Positions 8,192-17,254 of a DNA stretch of 64,000 nucleotides are shown piece after piece. The first letter of the stretch is position 1. Each line of letters starts with the position of its first letter. A program made the position numbers and the translations under genes. The notes under the pieces are model-generated. The model saw only the letters and a program-made list of their open reading frames with translations, did no database searches and was not told the DNA's origin. The DNA lies in contig JAJDXE010000008.1 of the NCBI GenBank assembly GCA_022825265.1, forward strand, positions 28,883 to 92,882. The letters run 5' to 3'. Source of the DNA: Dehalococcoidia bacterium (GTDB lineage: Bacteria > Chloroflexota > Dehalococcoidia > Bin125).

Positions 8192-9537
8192 CCACTACGA
8201 CGAATGGCGCCAACGGACAACATCCTCAGGACGGTTTGCTCCCGCATCACGTGGGGCATCACAGCCTGATCAAGCCGACGAAGCGCGCCGGCCCGCTGTC
8301 GGGGAAGCGGATCATTGATTTCACCTGGGCCTGGGCTGGTCCGTACGGGGCGATGCAGGTGGCGCTGCTCGGCGCGGAGCTGATCAAGGTGGAGTCGGCG
8401 ACGCGGATCGATCACTCGCGGCAGCGATCGCTGGCGATGGGCTCGTTCAAGGGCGGCGTCAACCAGGCGCCGATGTTCAACGAGGTCAATCTGAACAAGT
8501 ACTCGATCCAGCTCAATCTCAAGATGGCCGGCGCGAAGCAGGTCATTCTTGACCTCGCGCGCACGGCCGACGGCGCGATCGACAACTTCCGTCCCGGCAT
8601 CCTGGAGAAGCTGGGGCTGGGCTACGAGGACCTGTGCCAGGTCAATCCCGAGATCGTGATGGTGTCGGCCTCGGCGCTGGGCGCGACGGGTCCGGAGCGC
8701 AACTACACCGGCTATGCGCCGACGTTTGCGGCGCTGAGCGGATTGTCGTACCTCTCCGGCGAGCCGCAGGAACCTCCGGTGATGATGGGCGGCTCGATCG
8801 ATCTTCGCGCCGGGACCGCGGCCGCCCTGGCGATGGTTGCGGGATTCCACTATCGAGAGCGCACGGGACGCGGGCAGTTCATCGATGCTTCGTCTTCCGA
8901 GGCGATCGGGATGCACATTCCCGAGGAGTTCCTGCACGTCGATCTGCTCGGCAAGGACGGGGATCGACTTGGCAACGGGCACCGCGCATATGCGCCTCAT
9001 GATGTGTTTCGCTGCGCCTCGATGCGGGCGCCTGATGCGTACACCGACGAGCACAAGGGCGCGAAATCGGGTTGGATCGCGATTGCCTGCCGTTCGGACC
9101 AGGAGTGGAATGCTCTTTGCGAGTGCTCAGGACTCGACCACCTGCGGGACGATCCTCGCTTCCGCACCGGCCTCAAGCGCTGGAAGCACCGCGAGGAACT
9201 GAACCCGATGATCGAGGCGTGGACCTCCGAGCAGTCGGCGGTTGAGACGGCTGAGACGCTGCGCGCTGCCGGTGTGCCGGCCGCGGCTTCGGTCTGGGGT
9301 AGCGACATCCATCACTCGGAGAACTTCCAGGGACGAGGCGGCGCAGTCAGCGTGCGGCCGCCCGAGTCTCATCTGCGCCAGGTGTTGCCGCCGCCGTGGA
9401 AACTGTCCGAGACGCCGGCGGAGATTGTCTCGCCGGCGCCGCGCCTGGGCGAGGACACCGAGTACATACTGAGCCGAATGCTTGGCTACGGCGCGGACAA
9501 GATCGACGCTCTCGCGCGAGAGGGCGCGCTGGAATAA
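8188..9537 (+). CDS. CaiB/BaiF family CoA-transferase
   Basis: The 449-aa product has KRIIDFTWAWAGPYGAMQ, LLGAELIKVES and GRGQFIDASSSEA with the catalytic Asp present. The His/Asn-rich first ~30 residues are an extension relative to short family members. The middle contains PHDVFRCAS and WIAIACRSDQEWNALC, shared with other class III enzymes. It is coupled to the preceding transferase through an ATGA overlap, making a two-gene plus-strand unit. Substrate unknown. Confidence 0.92.
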   Translation: MTTTTNGANGQHPQDGLLPHHVGHHSLIKPTKRAGPLSGKRIIDFTWAWAGPYGAMQVALLGAELIKVESATRIDHSRQRSLAMGSFKGGVNQAPMFNEVNLNKYSIQLNLKMAGAKQVILDLARTADGAIDNFRPGILEKLGLGYEDLCQVNPEIVMVSASALGATGPERNYTGYAPTFAALSGLSYLSGEPQEPPVMMGGSIDLRAGTAAALAMVAGFHYRERTGRGQFIDASSSEAIGMHIPEEFLHVDLLGKDGDRLGNGHRAYAPHDVFRCASMRAPDAYTDEHKGAKSGWIAIACRSDQEWNALCECSGLDHLRDDPRFRTGLKRWKHREELNPMIEAWTSEQSAVETAETLRAAGVPAAASVWGSDIHHSENFQGRGGAVSVRPPESHLRQVLPPPWKLSETPAEIVSPAPRLGEDTEYILSRMLGYGADKIDALAREGALE

Positions 9538-9584
9538 CCTAGACGGGCACAGTCACTCAGAGCGAGACAGCGGAGGGGACGACC

Positions 9585-9905
9585 ATGCGAGAGGTACTGG
9601 GAGCAATCATCAAGCCGATGGCGCGACTCTCACTGGCTGCTGCCCTTGCCCTGGTCGCGATCTCTGCAATCCAGCCGCTGTTCAGCGACTCGGGCGACCT
9701 GCTCGCTGCTGACGCGGTTCCTGCGCAGTCCGAACTCTCGCTGCCGCAACAGGCCGAACCCGACGAGGGCGGCACCGGCGTCAACAACTTCGACCGCGAG
9801 GAGTGGTACGAGTTCTCGATCCTGCTGGCACCCTTCCTGGTTCTGGTCACGTTCATCCTGATCCTGATGTTCGGCTGGGACCGCTTCACCAGCGACGACG
9901 AGTAA
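9585..9905 (+). CDS. Small membrane protein, 106 aa
   Basis: The protein has a hydrophobic N-terminal segment (about residues 13-31) that could be a signal anchor. A polar acidic loop of about 45 residues follows, then a strong C-terminal membrane helix (about residues 78-96: FSILLAPFLVLVTFILILMF) and a short acidic tail ending DDE. Two helices with the loop outside is the likely topology. The ATG is preceded by GGAGGGG. It is followed 16 nt later by the CinA-like gene. Family not recognised. Confidence 0.7.
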   Translation: MREVLGAIIKPMARLSLAAALALVAISAIQPLFSDSGDLLAADAVPAQSELSLPQQAEPDEGGTGVNNFDREEWYEFSILLAPFLVLVTFILILMFGWDRFTSDDE

Positions 9906-9921
9906 CCAAAGGCTGCCGATC

Positions 9922-10413
9922 ATGGCTGAGGCGATCGCGCAGCAGCTCATCGACACCCTGTCCGAGCGCGAACTGACGCTCGCGACCGCGGAGACCGACA
10001 CGGGCGGGCTGATTGGCCATTGGATCACTGACATCGCCGGATGCTCGAAGGTCTGGATCGGCGGAGCCGCGCCGTATCACAACTACCCGAAGATTGATCT
10101 CATCGGTGTTTCTCGTGATCTTCTGCGCGAACATGGCTCGGTTTCGGAAGAGGCGGCGGTGGCGATGGCGCGCGGTGTTCGCGACACGCTGAATGCGGAC
10201 ATCGGAGTCGCCGAGACCGGCATCACCGGTCCAACGGGCGGGTCTGAGTCTCGTCCTGTGGGTACTGTCTGGATGGCATGCGTCGGACCCGGCGAGCGCG
10301 TCCACGCCGAGCGACAGGTCTGGGACTCGGACCGCGAGGGCAACAAGCGCCTGACCGCTGTTCGCTGCGTTGAGCTGGTGCTCGAGGCGGCAGAAGCGTC
10401 GGCCGACGGCTGA
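9922..10413 (+). CDS. CinA C-terminal-domain protein (PncC-like), divergent active site
   Basis: The 163-aa product is a stand-alone CinA C-terminal domain, with GGLIGHWITDIAGCSKVWIG, VSEEAAVAMARGVR and ETGITGPTGG matching the family throughout. Active members deamidate nicotinamide mononucleotide and carry AESCTGG; here the segment is AETDTGG, with the conserved Ser replaced by Thr25 and the Cys by Asp26. The usual VAYSNEAK-like stretch is AAPYHNYPK. The fold call is safe, but amidase activity is uncertain. It sits between the small membrane protein and the alpha/beta hydrolase in one direction. Confidence 0.85.
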   Translation: MAEAIAQQLIDTLSERELTLATAETDTGGLIGHWITDIAGCSKVWIGGAAPYHNYPKIDLIGVSRDLLREHGSVSEEAAVAMARGVRDTLNADIGVAETGITGPTGGSESRPVGTVWMACVGPGERVHAERQVWDSDREGNKRLTAVRCVELVLEAAEASADG

Positions 10414-10429
10414 CTCGCCAGTTCAGATT

Positions 10430-11224
10430 GTGCCTTTCCTCCGCTGCAACGAGATTGACCTCTACTACGAAGCGCATGGCGATCCCTCCGCGCCGCCGCT
10501 GATCCTCGCTCACGGCGCCGGCGGGAATCATCTCGTCTGGTGGCGCAACGTCCCCGAGTTCCGCGAGCGCTACTACACGATCACCTTTGACCACCGGGCC
10601 TTCGGTCTGAGCCGGGATGTCCCCGGCGGTCCTGGTCGTCGGGCCTTCCCGCACGACCTGCATGCCTTGCTGGACCATCTGAAGATCGACAAGTTCGCGA
10701 TGATTGCCCACTCCATGGGCGGCCGGACGGCGACGCCGTTTGCCTTGATCTTCCCCGGGCGGATTGAAGCGCTGATTCTCTCCGGGACACTGGCCGGGGC
10801 GGTCAACGACGAAGTGCGAGAGATCCAGGCCGCGCACTACAAGACTGTCGCTGGCCAGACGCTGCGGCAACGCGCGCTGGCTCCCTCGACGGAGCAGAAA
10901 GATCCCCGGTTGACCTGGCTCTATCGACGGATGAACGCCTGGAATCCGAAGCGTCCTTCGACTTTCCTGGCGCCGACGCCGGGTCTCGCGACGTGGCGCG
11001 GTTCGTCGATGCCGCTGCTTCGCCAGTTCGGCATGCCGATGCTCTACATCGTCGGCGAGCATGACCGAATCATCCCCTGGCGGGCGATGGAAGCTTCGCA
11101 CCGCGCGATGGATGGTTCCGAGTTCGTCAAAGTGGCGGATGCTGGACACTCGGTGTACCTGGAACAGCCAGAGCGCTTCAACAGGGCTGTGATCGACTTC
11201 CTTGAGCGTCGCTGGCAGCGCTGA
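10430..11224 (+). CDS. Alpha/beta hydrolase
   Basis: The 264-aa product has the classic order: oxyanion HGAGGNH, DHRAFGLS, nucleophile elbow AHSMGG (Ser95), GEHDR with Asp212 and DAGHS with His240, a full catalytic triad. The frame is open into cinA, but the GTG at 10430, 16 nt after the cinA stop, gives a natural domain start (VPFLRCNEIDLYYEA). Substrate is not predictable; esterases, epoxide hydrolase-like enzymes and C-C hydrolases share this pattern. It is probably co-transcribed with the CinA-like gene. Confidence 0.9.
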   Translation: MPFLRCNEIDLYYEAHGDPSAPPLILAHGAGGNHLVWWRNVPEFRERYYTITFDHRAFGLSRDVPGGPGRRAFPHDLHALLDHLKIDKFAMIAHSMGGRTATPFALIFPGRIEALILSGTLAGAVNDEVREIQAAHYKTVAGQTLRQRALAPSTEQKDPRLTWLYRRMNAWNPKRPSTFLAPTPGLATWRGSSMPLLRQFGMPMLYIVGEHDRIIPWRAMEASHRAMDGSEFVKVADAGHSVYLEQPERFNRAVIDFLERRWQR

Positions 11225-11233
11225 ACGCCCCAC

Positions 11234-11239
11234 TATCAT
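11234..11239 (+). promoter_or_regulatory. -10 box (TATCAT) of the glc operon
   Basis: TATCAT ends 7 nt before the glcD ATG at 11247, so transcription would begin at the start codon. No ribosome-binding sequence fits in the gap. A -35 is not obvious. Confidence 0.5.
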
Positions 11240-11246
11240 CGATAGC

Positions 11247-12701
11247 ATGAAGACTCCAACTCCCCTTGTGCTGGAACTGATCGATGCGATTGGCGAAGAG
11301 GCCGTCGTCTGGCATGACGAGGACCTGCTCGTCTACGAGTACGACGGCACGATCGACCGCGGTAATCCGGATGTGATTGCTCTGCCGGCAACCACCGATG
11401 ACGTGATCAACCTGATCAAGGTCGCCAACAAGTACGACGCTCCCGTGACGCCGCGCGGGGCGGGCACCGGGCTCAGTGGGGGTGCGCTGGCGGCCAAGGG
11501 CGGCGTGATCATCGGGATGAATCGGATGCGTCGAATTCTCAATGTTGACGTTGAAAACAAGACGGCATTGGTGCAACCTGGCGTCGTCAATCTCGATCTT
11601 GGCGCTGAAGCCGAGCGGCACGGTCTTGCCTATGCGCCTGACCCCAGCTCGCAGCGCGCGTGCACGATCGGCGGGAATGTGGCCGAGAACGCCGGCGGTC
11701 CGCACACGCTGGCCTGGGGCACGACGACCAATCACGTGCTGGCCCTCGAGCTGGTGACAGCTGACGGTGAAGTCCAGTGGATCGGGCACGACACTCGCGA
11801 CGAACCGGGTTACGATCTGGTCGGCTGCGTGGTCGGTTCCGAGGGCACCGTCGGCATCGTCACTCAGGCGCTCGTGCGGCTGGTTCCACGTCCGACCGCG
11901 GTGCGCACGATGCTGGCCATTTACGACAGCGTGAGGCAAGCGTCCAATGCGGTTTCGGCTGTGGTTGCATCGGGAATTGTGCCGGCGGCGCTGGAGATGA
12001 TCGACAAGATGACGATCGCCGCCGTCGAACCGGTGCTCAACACCGGCTTCCCGCTCGACGCTGAGGCGGTGCTACTGGTTGAAGTCGATGGCCCTGAGTC
12101 GCAGGTCGAGGCTGAGGGCGCGCGGGTTGAGGGCATTCTGAATCGATTCGAGCCGCGCGAGGTTCGTTCGGCAACCGATCCGGAAGAACGCGAGCACCTG
12201 TGGGCCGGGCGCAAGGGCGCGATCGGTGCGTTGGGCCAGATCATGCCCAACTATTACTTGCTCGACGGCGTCGTGCCACGGACCAAGCTGCCCGATGTGC
12301 TCGACGGTGTGTACGAGATTGCCGAGCGCTACCGTCTGCCGGTCGCCAACATGTTCCACGCCGGCGACGGCAATCTGCATCCCTGTCTGTTGTTCGACGA
12401 GCGCGAGCCGGGCGCGACCGAGCGGGTGCTTGACGCGGGCGGCGAGATCATGCGGCTCTGCGTTGACGCGGGCGGCGCGATCACGGGTGAGCACGGGGTC
12501 GGGCTGGAGAAACGCGACTACCTGCCCTGGATCTTCACCGAGGCCGACATGGAGACGATGAAGTCGCTGCGCGCTGCGTTCGGCCCGACCGAGAACTTCA
12601 ATCCATGCAAGATCTTCCCCAAGGGCCACGGCTGCGGCGAGGCAGGTCATCAGCACGCCCAGCAGCAGATCGCCAAGTTTGGGCCCAAAGCGTTCGTATG
12701 A
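11247..12701 (+). CDS. glcD: Glycolate oxidase subunit GlcD (FAD-linked oxidase)
   Basis: The 484-aa product contains the VAO-type FAD-binding domain (PVTPRGAGTGLSGGALA; CTIGGNVAENAGG) and the FAD-linked oxidase C-terminal domain with NMFHAGDGNLHP and GAITGEHGVGLEKR. It oxidises glycolate or a related 2-hydroxy acid and passes electrons to the membrane through GlcE/GlcF. An upstream in-frame ATG at 11202 lies within the hydrolase gene; ATG 11247 follows a TATCAT box. GlcE and glcF follow at once, which supports glycolate oxidase over D-lactate dehydrogenase, although that alternative stays open. Confidence 0.93.
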   Translation: MKTPTPLVLELIDAIGEEAVVWHDEDLLVYEYDGTIDRGNPDVIALPATTDDVINLIKVANKYDAPVTPRGAGTGLSGGALAAKGGVIIGMNRMRRILNVDVENKTALVQPGVVNLDLGAEAERHGLAYAPDPSSQRACTIGGNVAENAGGPHTLAWGTTTNHVLALELVTADGEVQWIGHDTRDEPGYDLVGCVVGSEGTVGIVTQALVRLVPRPTAVRTMLAIYDSVRQASNAVSAVVASGIVPAALEMIDKMTIAAVEPVLNTGFPLDAEAVLLVEVDGPESQVEAEGARVEGILNRFEPREVRSATDPEEREHLWAGRKGAIGALGQIMPNYYLLDGVVPRTKLPDVLDGVYEIAERYRLPVANMFHAGDGNLHPCLLFDEREPGATERVLDAGGEIMRLCVDAGGAITGEHGVGLEKRDYLPWIFTEADMETMKSLRAAFGPTENFNPCKIFPKGHGCGEAGHQHAQQQIAKFGPKAFV

Positions 12702-14042
12702 GTGATGGCGCCAGCCCGGGATGCCGCCATGGCCGGCGCTGAGACCGTTGACACCGCCGGTCTTGCATCCCTCCTCGACCACGTCGATATCGACCAGGAT
12801 CGGCTACAGCGCTATGCAGTGGACGGTGTTGTTCCTCGTGCGGCGACCAGAGCGCACTCGATCTCCGAGGTTGGGCGAGTGCAATCGGTGGCGACGGAGC
12901 ATGATTTCGCCGTGATTGTCCACGGTGGGCGGACGATGCTCGGATTGGGCATGCCGCCACGGCGATACGACATGGCGCTGGATCTCTCCGGATTGAATCA
13001 GGTCGTTGATTATGAGCCCAACGACTTCACGATCACGGTTGAAGCGGGAATGACACTCGCCGAGTTGCAGCGTCATCTGGCTACGAACGGTCAGTTCCTG
13101 CCGCTCGACCATCCCCATTTCGAGCGTGCCACGCTGGGCGGGCTCTGTGCCGTCGGACGCGGCGGGCTGCGTCGCAATTCGTTTGGCGGTCCTCGGGACT
13201 GGCTGATCGGGATGCGGATGGTGAAGGCAGACGGCACGCCGATCAAGGGTGGGGGCAAGGTCGTCAAGAACGTGAGCGGCTACGACCTGCCCAAGCTGTT
13301 CGCTGGGTCGCTGGGCACGTTGGGCGTGATCGTTGAGTTGACGTTTAAGCTCCGGCCGCAGCCGGCCAGCGATCAGGTTTTGGCGATCAATGCTCCGACG
13401 TTTGAGGCAGCTCTGGAGGCAGGGCGAGCCGCGTCGCAGGCAGCGCCGTTCCTGAATGGTTGCGCGGCGCTGTCGGCAGATGCTGCGTCGGAGGCTCGGG
13501 GTCTTGGGGCGAGAGTGTTGCACGACCAACCAGCGCTTCTGCTGCGCGCCAATGGCCTGGAGTCGGCGGCTTCGGAGGTCCTGGCGCAGGCGCTACAGGC
13601 TGCTCGTGAAGCCGGTCTCGAGGGCCCGGAGCGGTCGACCGGCGCGATCGTTGAGACGTGGCAGGCCGTCGTGGACCTTGAAACGCAGACGTCAACGGAT
13701 CACGTCAGACTGAGGCTTGGGCTGCCTCCGGCAAACCTCGGTCGCGCTCAGCAGATCGTCAACCGGACGTTTCCCGAGGCGACATCCTGGATTGCCGCAG
13801 CAGATTCAGGGCTGTTGTTTACCGAAGTGCCGTCTGCGGACGCCGACACGATCACGGCGCTGCGCAACGAACTCGGACCGTTGCAGGGACGGCTGACTGT
13901 TGAATCCGCGCCGACTGAGCTCAAGCAAGCATGCAACGTCTGGGGACCCAGCGGACCGGGCGCGCGGCTGATGCACAATATCAAGGAACAGTTCGATCCG
14001 CAGGGGATTCTGAATCCCGGCCGGTACGTGGATGGAATCTAA
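12702..14042 (+). CDS. glcE: Glycolate oxidase FAD-binding subunit GlcE
   Basis: The 446-aa product has a PCMH-type FAD domain: VIVHGGRTMLGLGMPP, ATLGGLCAVGRGG and GKVVKNVSGYDLPKLFAGSLGTLG, the last being characteristic of GlcE. It ends with the ILNPGRYV motif of FAD-linked oxidases. It begins right after the glcD stop, with a GTG at 12702 or the adjacent ATG at 12705 (tgaGTGATG), so reinitiation is likely. Expected to act with GlcD and GlcF as a membrane-associated 2-hydroxy-acid oxidase. Confidence 0.9.
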   Translation: MMAPARDAAMAGAETVDTAGLASLLDHVDIDQDRLQRYAVDGVVPRAATRAHSISEVGRVQSVATEHDFAVIVHGGRTMLGLGMPPRRYDMALDLSGLNQVVDYEPNDFTITVEAGMTLAELQRHLATNGQFLPLDHPHFERATLGGLCAVGRGGLRRNSFGGPRDWLIGMRMVKADGTPIKGGGKVVKNVSGYDLPKLFAGSLGTLGVIVELTFKLRPQPASDQVLAINAPTFEAALEAGRAASQAAPFLNGCAALSADAASEARGLGARVLHDQPALLLRANGLESAASEVLAQALQAAREAGLEGPERSTGAIVETWQAVVDLETQTSTDHVRLRLGLPPANLGRAQQIVNRTFPEATSWIAAADSGLLFTEVPSADADTITALRNELGPLQGRLTVESAPTELKQACNVWGPSGPGARLMHNIKEQFDPQGILNPGRYVDGI

Positions 14043-14051
14043 GCTGCATCC

Positions 14052-15410
14052 ATGAGCATTGCGCCACCTCCCATCAACAACGAGACCATCTGGTTGACTG
14101 AGGATCGGCCCGATGCTGGTGAGCTGGGTCTCTGCGTTCACTGCGGCTTTTGCCTCAATGCATGTCCGACGTACCACGATCTCGGGGTTGAGACCGACTC
14201 GCCACGTGGTCGGATTGCATTGATGCGGGGACTGGACAATGGGCGAATCGAGTGGTCGCCGCGGGTGCAGCAGCACTTTGATCAGTGTCTCCAGTGCCGT
14301 GCTTGCGAGACGGCTTGTCCGTCGAAGGTTCCGTATGGACGGTTGATGGAAGCGACCCGCGCAGAGGCGTTTGCTCGCAACAACTGGCCTCGACGACAAC
14401 GTCTGATCTGGCGGCTGATCATGCGCGGACTGTTTCCCTATCCGCGTCGGATGAGGCTGGCCGGCTACGGACTCAAGCTCTATCAACGCACGGGAATCCA
14501 GGCGCTGGTGAGGAAGTCGGGTTTGCTCGAGCGGCTTTCGCCGAAGCTGGCCGACCTCGACGTGTTGTCGCCGGTTGCGGACCGTCCCTTCTACGCCAAT
14601 CGCGAAGCGGCTGAGATTTCTGCCTCGACTCCAGTCCGAGCACGAGCTTCGTTGATCACCGGTTGCATGATGCCGTTGGCCTATCCGGAGACTCATCGGG
14701 CGACCGTGCGGGTCTTTGCCCGCAATGGGGTTGCCGTTGATGCGCCCGAGGCGCAGGTTTGCTGTGGGGCGCTGCATGCGCATGGCGGCGATGTTGAAGC
14801 AGCGCGTGAACTTGCTCGGCGGAACATTGATGCGATCACGCCCGAGGACGGGGACCTGCCCAATGCCATCCTGATCAATGCTGCCGGCTGCGGCTCTCAC
14901 CTCAAGGAATACGGGCATCTGTTGCGGAACGATTCAGAGTACTCGGAGCGTGCTGCCGCCTTTGCGGCGCGAGTTCGCGATGTGCATGAATACCTCGTGG
15001 AGATTGGGTTCAATCCGCCCGGGGGAGAAATCCAGCGCACAGTTACCTATCAAGATTCCTGCCATCTTTCCCATGCGCAGAATGTCCGCAGTGCCCCGCG
15101 GGATGTGCTGAGGAGCATTCCCGGGTTGGCGTTGAGCGAGATGCGTACGCCGGACAAGTGCTGCGGCTCGGCTGGGATTTACTCGGTGGTGCAGAGCGAC
15201 ATCTCGAAACGGGTCCTGGCCGAGAAGATGGAGGACGTGCTTTCGACCGGGGCCGAGCAGGTCTGCACGGCTAATCCGGGCTGCATGCTGCAGCTCGATG
15301 CCGGTATTGCCCACTATGACGACGAGGGGCGGATGATGCCTCGCTCCACTCATGCGATCGAGCTGCTGGACGAGTCGTACCGGCTGGGGGACGCTGCCAC
15401 GAACCGCTGA
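14052..15410 (+). CDS. glcF: Glycolate oxidase iron-sulfur subunit GlcF
   Basis: The 452-aa product has two 4Fe-4S ferredoxin motifs near the N-terminus: CVHCGFCLNACP (Cys28, 31, 34, 38) and CLQCRACETACP (Cys79, 82, 85, 89). It also has two cysteine-rich CCG domains (CCGALHAHGGD and CCGSAGIYSVVQ). This is the electron-transfer subunit of glycolate oxidase. Only 9 nt separate it from glcE. TAAGCT, which includes the glcE stop, ends 6 nt before the ATG and could be an internal -10 box. Confidence 0.93.
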   Translation: MSIAPPPINNETIWLTEDRPDAGELGLCVHCGFCLNACPTYHDLGVETDSPRGRIALMRGLDNGRIEWSPRVQQHFDQCLQCRACETACPSKVPYGRLMEATRAEAFARNNWPRRQRLIWRLIMRGLFPYPRRMRLAGYGLKLYQRTGIQALVRKSGLLERLSPKLADLDVLSPVADRPFYANREAAEISASTPVRARASLITGCMMPLAYPETHRATVRVFARNGVAVDAPEAQVCCGALHAHGGDVEAARELARRNIDAITPEDGDLPNAILINAAGCGSHLKEYGHLLRNDSEYSERAAAFAARVRDVHEYLVEIGFNPPGGEIQRTVTYQDSCHLSHAQNVRSAPRDVLRSIPGLALSEMRTPDKCCGSAGIYSVVQSDISKRVLAEKMEDVLSTGAEQVCTANPGCMLQLDAGIAHYDDEGRMMPRSTHAIELLDESYRLGDAATNR

Positions 15411-15464
15411 TCGGTTAGCCTCGCTAGCGCACTGACAACGACAGGCACTAGAGAGGCGGCGATC

Positions 15465-16304
15465 ATGGGACAGTTTCACAAGGTTGAGGTCGGCAGCGCG
15501 ACGCTGATTGCAGTTCAGGACTCCTGGGCCACGATGCCGCCGACGGCGTTCTTCAACCAGACCACGGACTCGGACTGGGACAACTACCGCGACCTGCTGA
15601 CTGACGATGGTCACGTGACCCTCAACCTGGGCGCCTGGGTCGTGATCTCGGGCGGGACGACCATTCTTGTCGACTCGGGAATCGGTGGGCGGCCGGGTCC
15701 GATGCCGCTGAAGGAGACGCCGGCGCTGCCGACGGTGATGGAAGAGGCCGGAGTGTCGCCGAACGACATCGACATCGTCGCGTTCTCTCACCTGCATTTT
15801 GACCACACCGGCTGGAATACCTGGGACAACGACGGCACTCCAGTGCCGCAGTTTCCGAATGCGCGGCACATCATCCAACAGGCCGAGTGGGACTACTGGA
15901 CCGGCAGCGACGAGTTGAAGCAGGGCGCCGGGTACGACAACGTGCTCGCGCCGATCGTCGACGCCGGCCTGGTCGACTTCGTTGAAGGCGAGCACGCCCT
16001 GACGTCAGAGGTCGTGACCGTGCCGACGCCGGGACATACGCCTGGTCACGTGTCGTTCGCGGTCAGCAGTGGGGGCGAGAAGGCGTATGTGCTCGGCGAC
16101 GCTGCCCACAACGTGGTCCAACTGTCCGAGACGGACTGGTGCCCGGGCGCCGATGTCAACACGACCGACTCGACCGCCAGCCGACACAAGTTGTTCGACC
16201 AGATCGAGGCGGAGAACGCCTTGATTGCCTCAGGCCACTTCACGTTCCCCGGCCTCGGACGCGCGGCTCGACGAGACGGCACGCGCTACTTCGCGGCGGA
16301 GTAG
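15465..16304 (+). CDS. Metallo-beta-lactamase-fold hydrolase
   Basis: The 279-aa product carries the dinuclear-metal motif HLHFDHTGW (residues 109-117), then PGHTPGHVSF, LGDAAHN and a late SGHFTFPGLG histidine. The pattern, with ILVDSGIGG before the motif, resembles lactonase-like members (AHL lactonase or aryl-hydrolase types) more than glyoxalase II. A ribosome site GAGAGGCGG precedes the ATG. It follows glcF on the same strand after 54 nt and ends 14 nt from a convergent gene. Substrate unknown. Confidence 0.88.
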   Translation: MGQFHKVEVGSATLIAVQDSWATMPPTAFFNQTTDSDWDNYRDLLTDDGHVTLNLGAWVVISGGTTILVDSGIGGRPGPMPLKETPALPTVMEEAGVSPNDIDIVAFSHLHFDHTGWNTWDNDGTPVPQFPNARHIIQQAEWDYWTGSDELKQGAGYDNVLAPIVDAGLVDFVEGEHALTSEVVTVPTPGHTPGHVSFAVSSGGEKAYVLGDAAHNVVQLSETDWCPGADVNTTDSTASRHKLFDQIEAENALIASGHFTFPGLGRAARRDGTRYFAAE

Positions 16305-16318
16305 ACGCCCGGCAACCA

Positions 16319-17251
16319 CTAATCGCGCAACTGGTCGGCGTACTGGGCGATGTCGATGTAGCGGTCGGCGACCTGGCGTAGGTCGGATGAGGTGCTTTTG
16401 CCAAACGCCATCACTTCGACCCTGACGCCGCGTGCGCCGACGATCTCTACCAGGCGGCGGAAGTCGCCGTCGCCGGAGACGAGGACGATCACGTCGACGC
16501 GGTCGGACATGGTTAGCACGTCGATCGCCAGTTCGACGTCGAAGTTGGCCTTGACCGATCCGCCGGTGAAGCGCTTGAGCGGCTTCGTCGCGATCCGGTA
16601 GCCGTGATCGAGGAAGGGAACGACGAATCGCTCGTTCTCGGTTCGGGCTGTCGGATCATCGGAAATCGGCGCATAGGCGATCGCTCTGACCAACGTGCGG
16701 CCGTGCGAGAGGAAGTCGGCGACCTTGCCCCAGTTCAGGCGTACGCCCGACGATTCCGCGCCGTAGAGGATGTTGGGCACATCGACGAAGATCGCCAATC
16801 GCGGCAACACTTCGATCCTTGCCGGGATTGCGTCTTCACCTCGTTGTCCGAGCAATGTCTCGGTCAACAAGGTCTGGGTATCCGCCAGCCGTTCGATCGT
16901 CTTGCCCTGCTGTTCCAGCAGCGCGGTCTGACGTTCCAGGAGCGCCAGCATCTTCTCGGTCGGGTCGGTCGGGAGTGCGTCCTGTTGACCACGACGTCCG
17001 CCGCTGCGGCGACTTGAAGACTTGTTGGGTTGCGGGCTGGTCGTTGCCGGTGTGCTGGAGCCGTTGCTGCCGGAAGAGCGGCGTCGTGAGCCGCGCCGGG
17101 AGGGCGCTCTCGCCGGGGGTTCGACCAGGGAATTCATTGCTGGTCGCTTAGGCGCCGGCGCCTGACTCTGCGCTGCCGGCCTTGATTGTTCTTCGTTCTG
17201 CTCGGTGGCGGGCTCGTCAGTCGACGTCGCTCGCCTCAAAAACCTTGCCAT
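16319..17251 (-). CDS. NYN (LabA/DUF88-type) domain protein
   Basis: The 310-aa product has three parts. Residues 1-97 are Ser/Arg/Pro-rich and low complexity. About 98-135 is a predicted coiled coil (EKMLALLERQTALLEQQGKT). From about 150 comes a NYN PIN-like nuclease domain, with RLAIFVDVPNILY (Asp157, Asn160) and VIVLVSGDGDF and the acidic residues expected for metal binding. NYN proteins are putative RNases; the basic N-terminal tail could contact RNA. It lies 3 nt downstream of mrp, so the two are likely an operon. Confidence 0.87.
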   Translation of the reverse strand: MARFLRRATSTDEPATEQNEEQSRPAAQSQAPAPKRPAMNSLVEPPARAPSRRGSRRRSSGSNGSSTPATTSPQPNKSSSRRSGGRRGQQDALPTDPTEKMLALLERQTALLEQQGKTIERLADTQTLLTETLLGQRGEDAIPARIEVLPRLAIFVDVPNILYGAESSGVRLNWGKVADFLSHGRTLVRAIAYAPISDDPTARTENERFVVPFLDHGYRIATKPLKRFTGGSVKANFDVELAIDVLTMSDRVDVIVLVSGDGDFRRLVEIVGARGVRVEVMAFGKSTSSDLRQVADRYIDIAQYADQLRD

Positions 17252-17254
17252 TAC

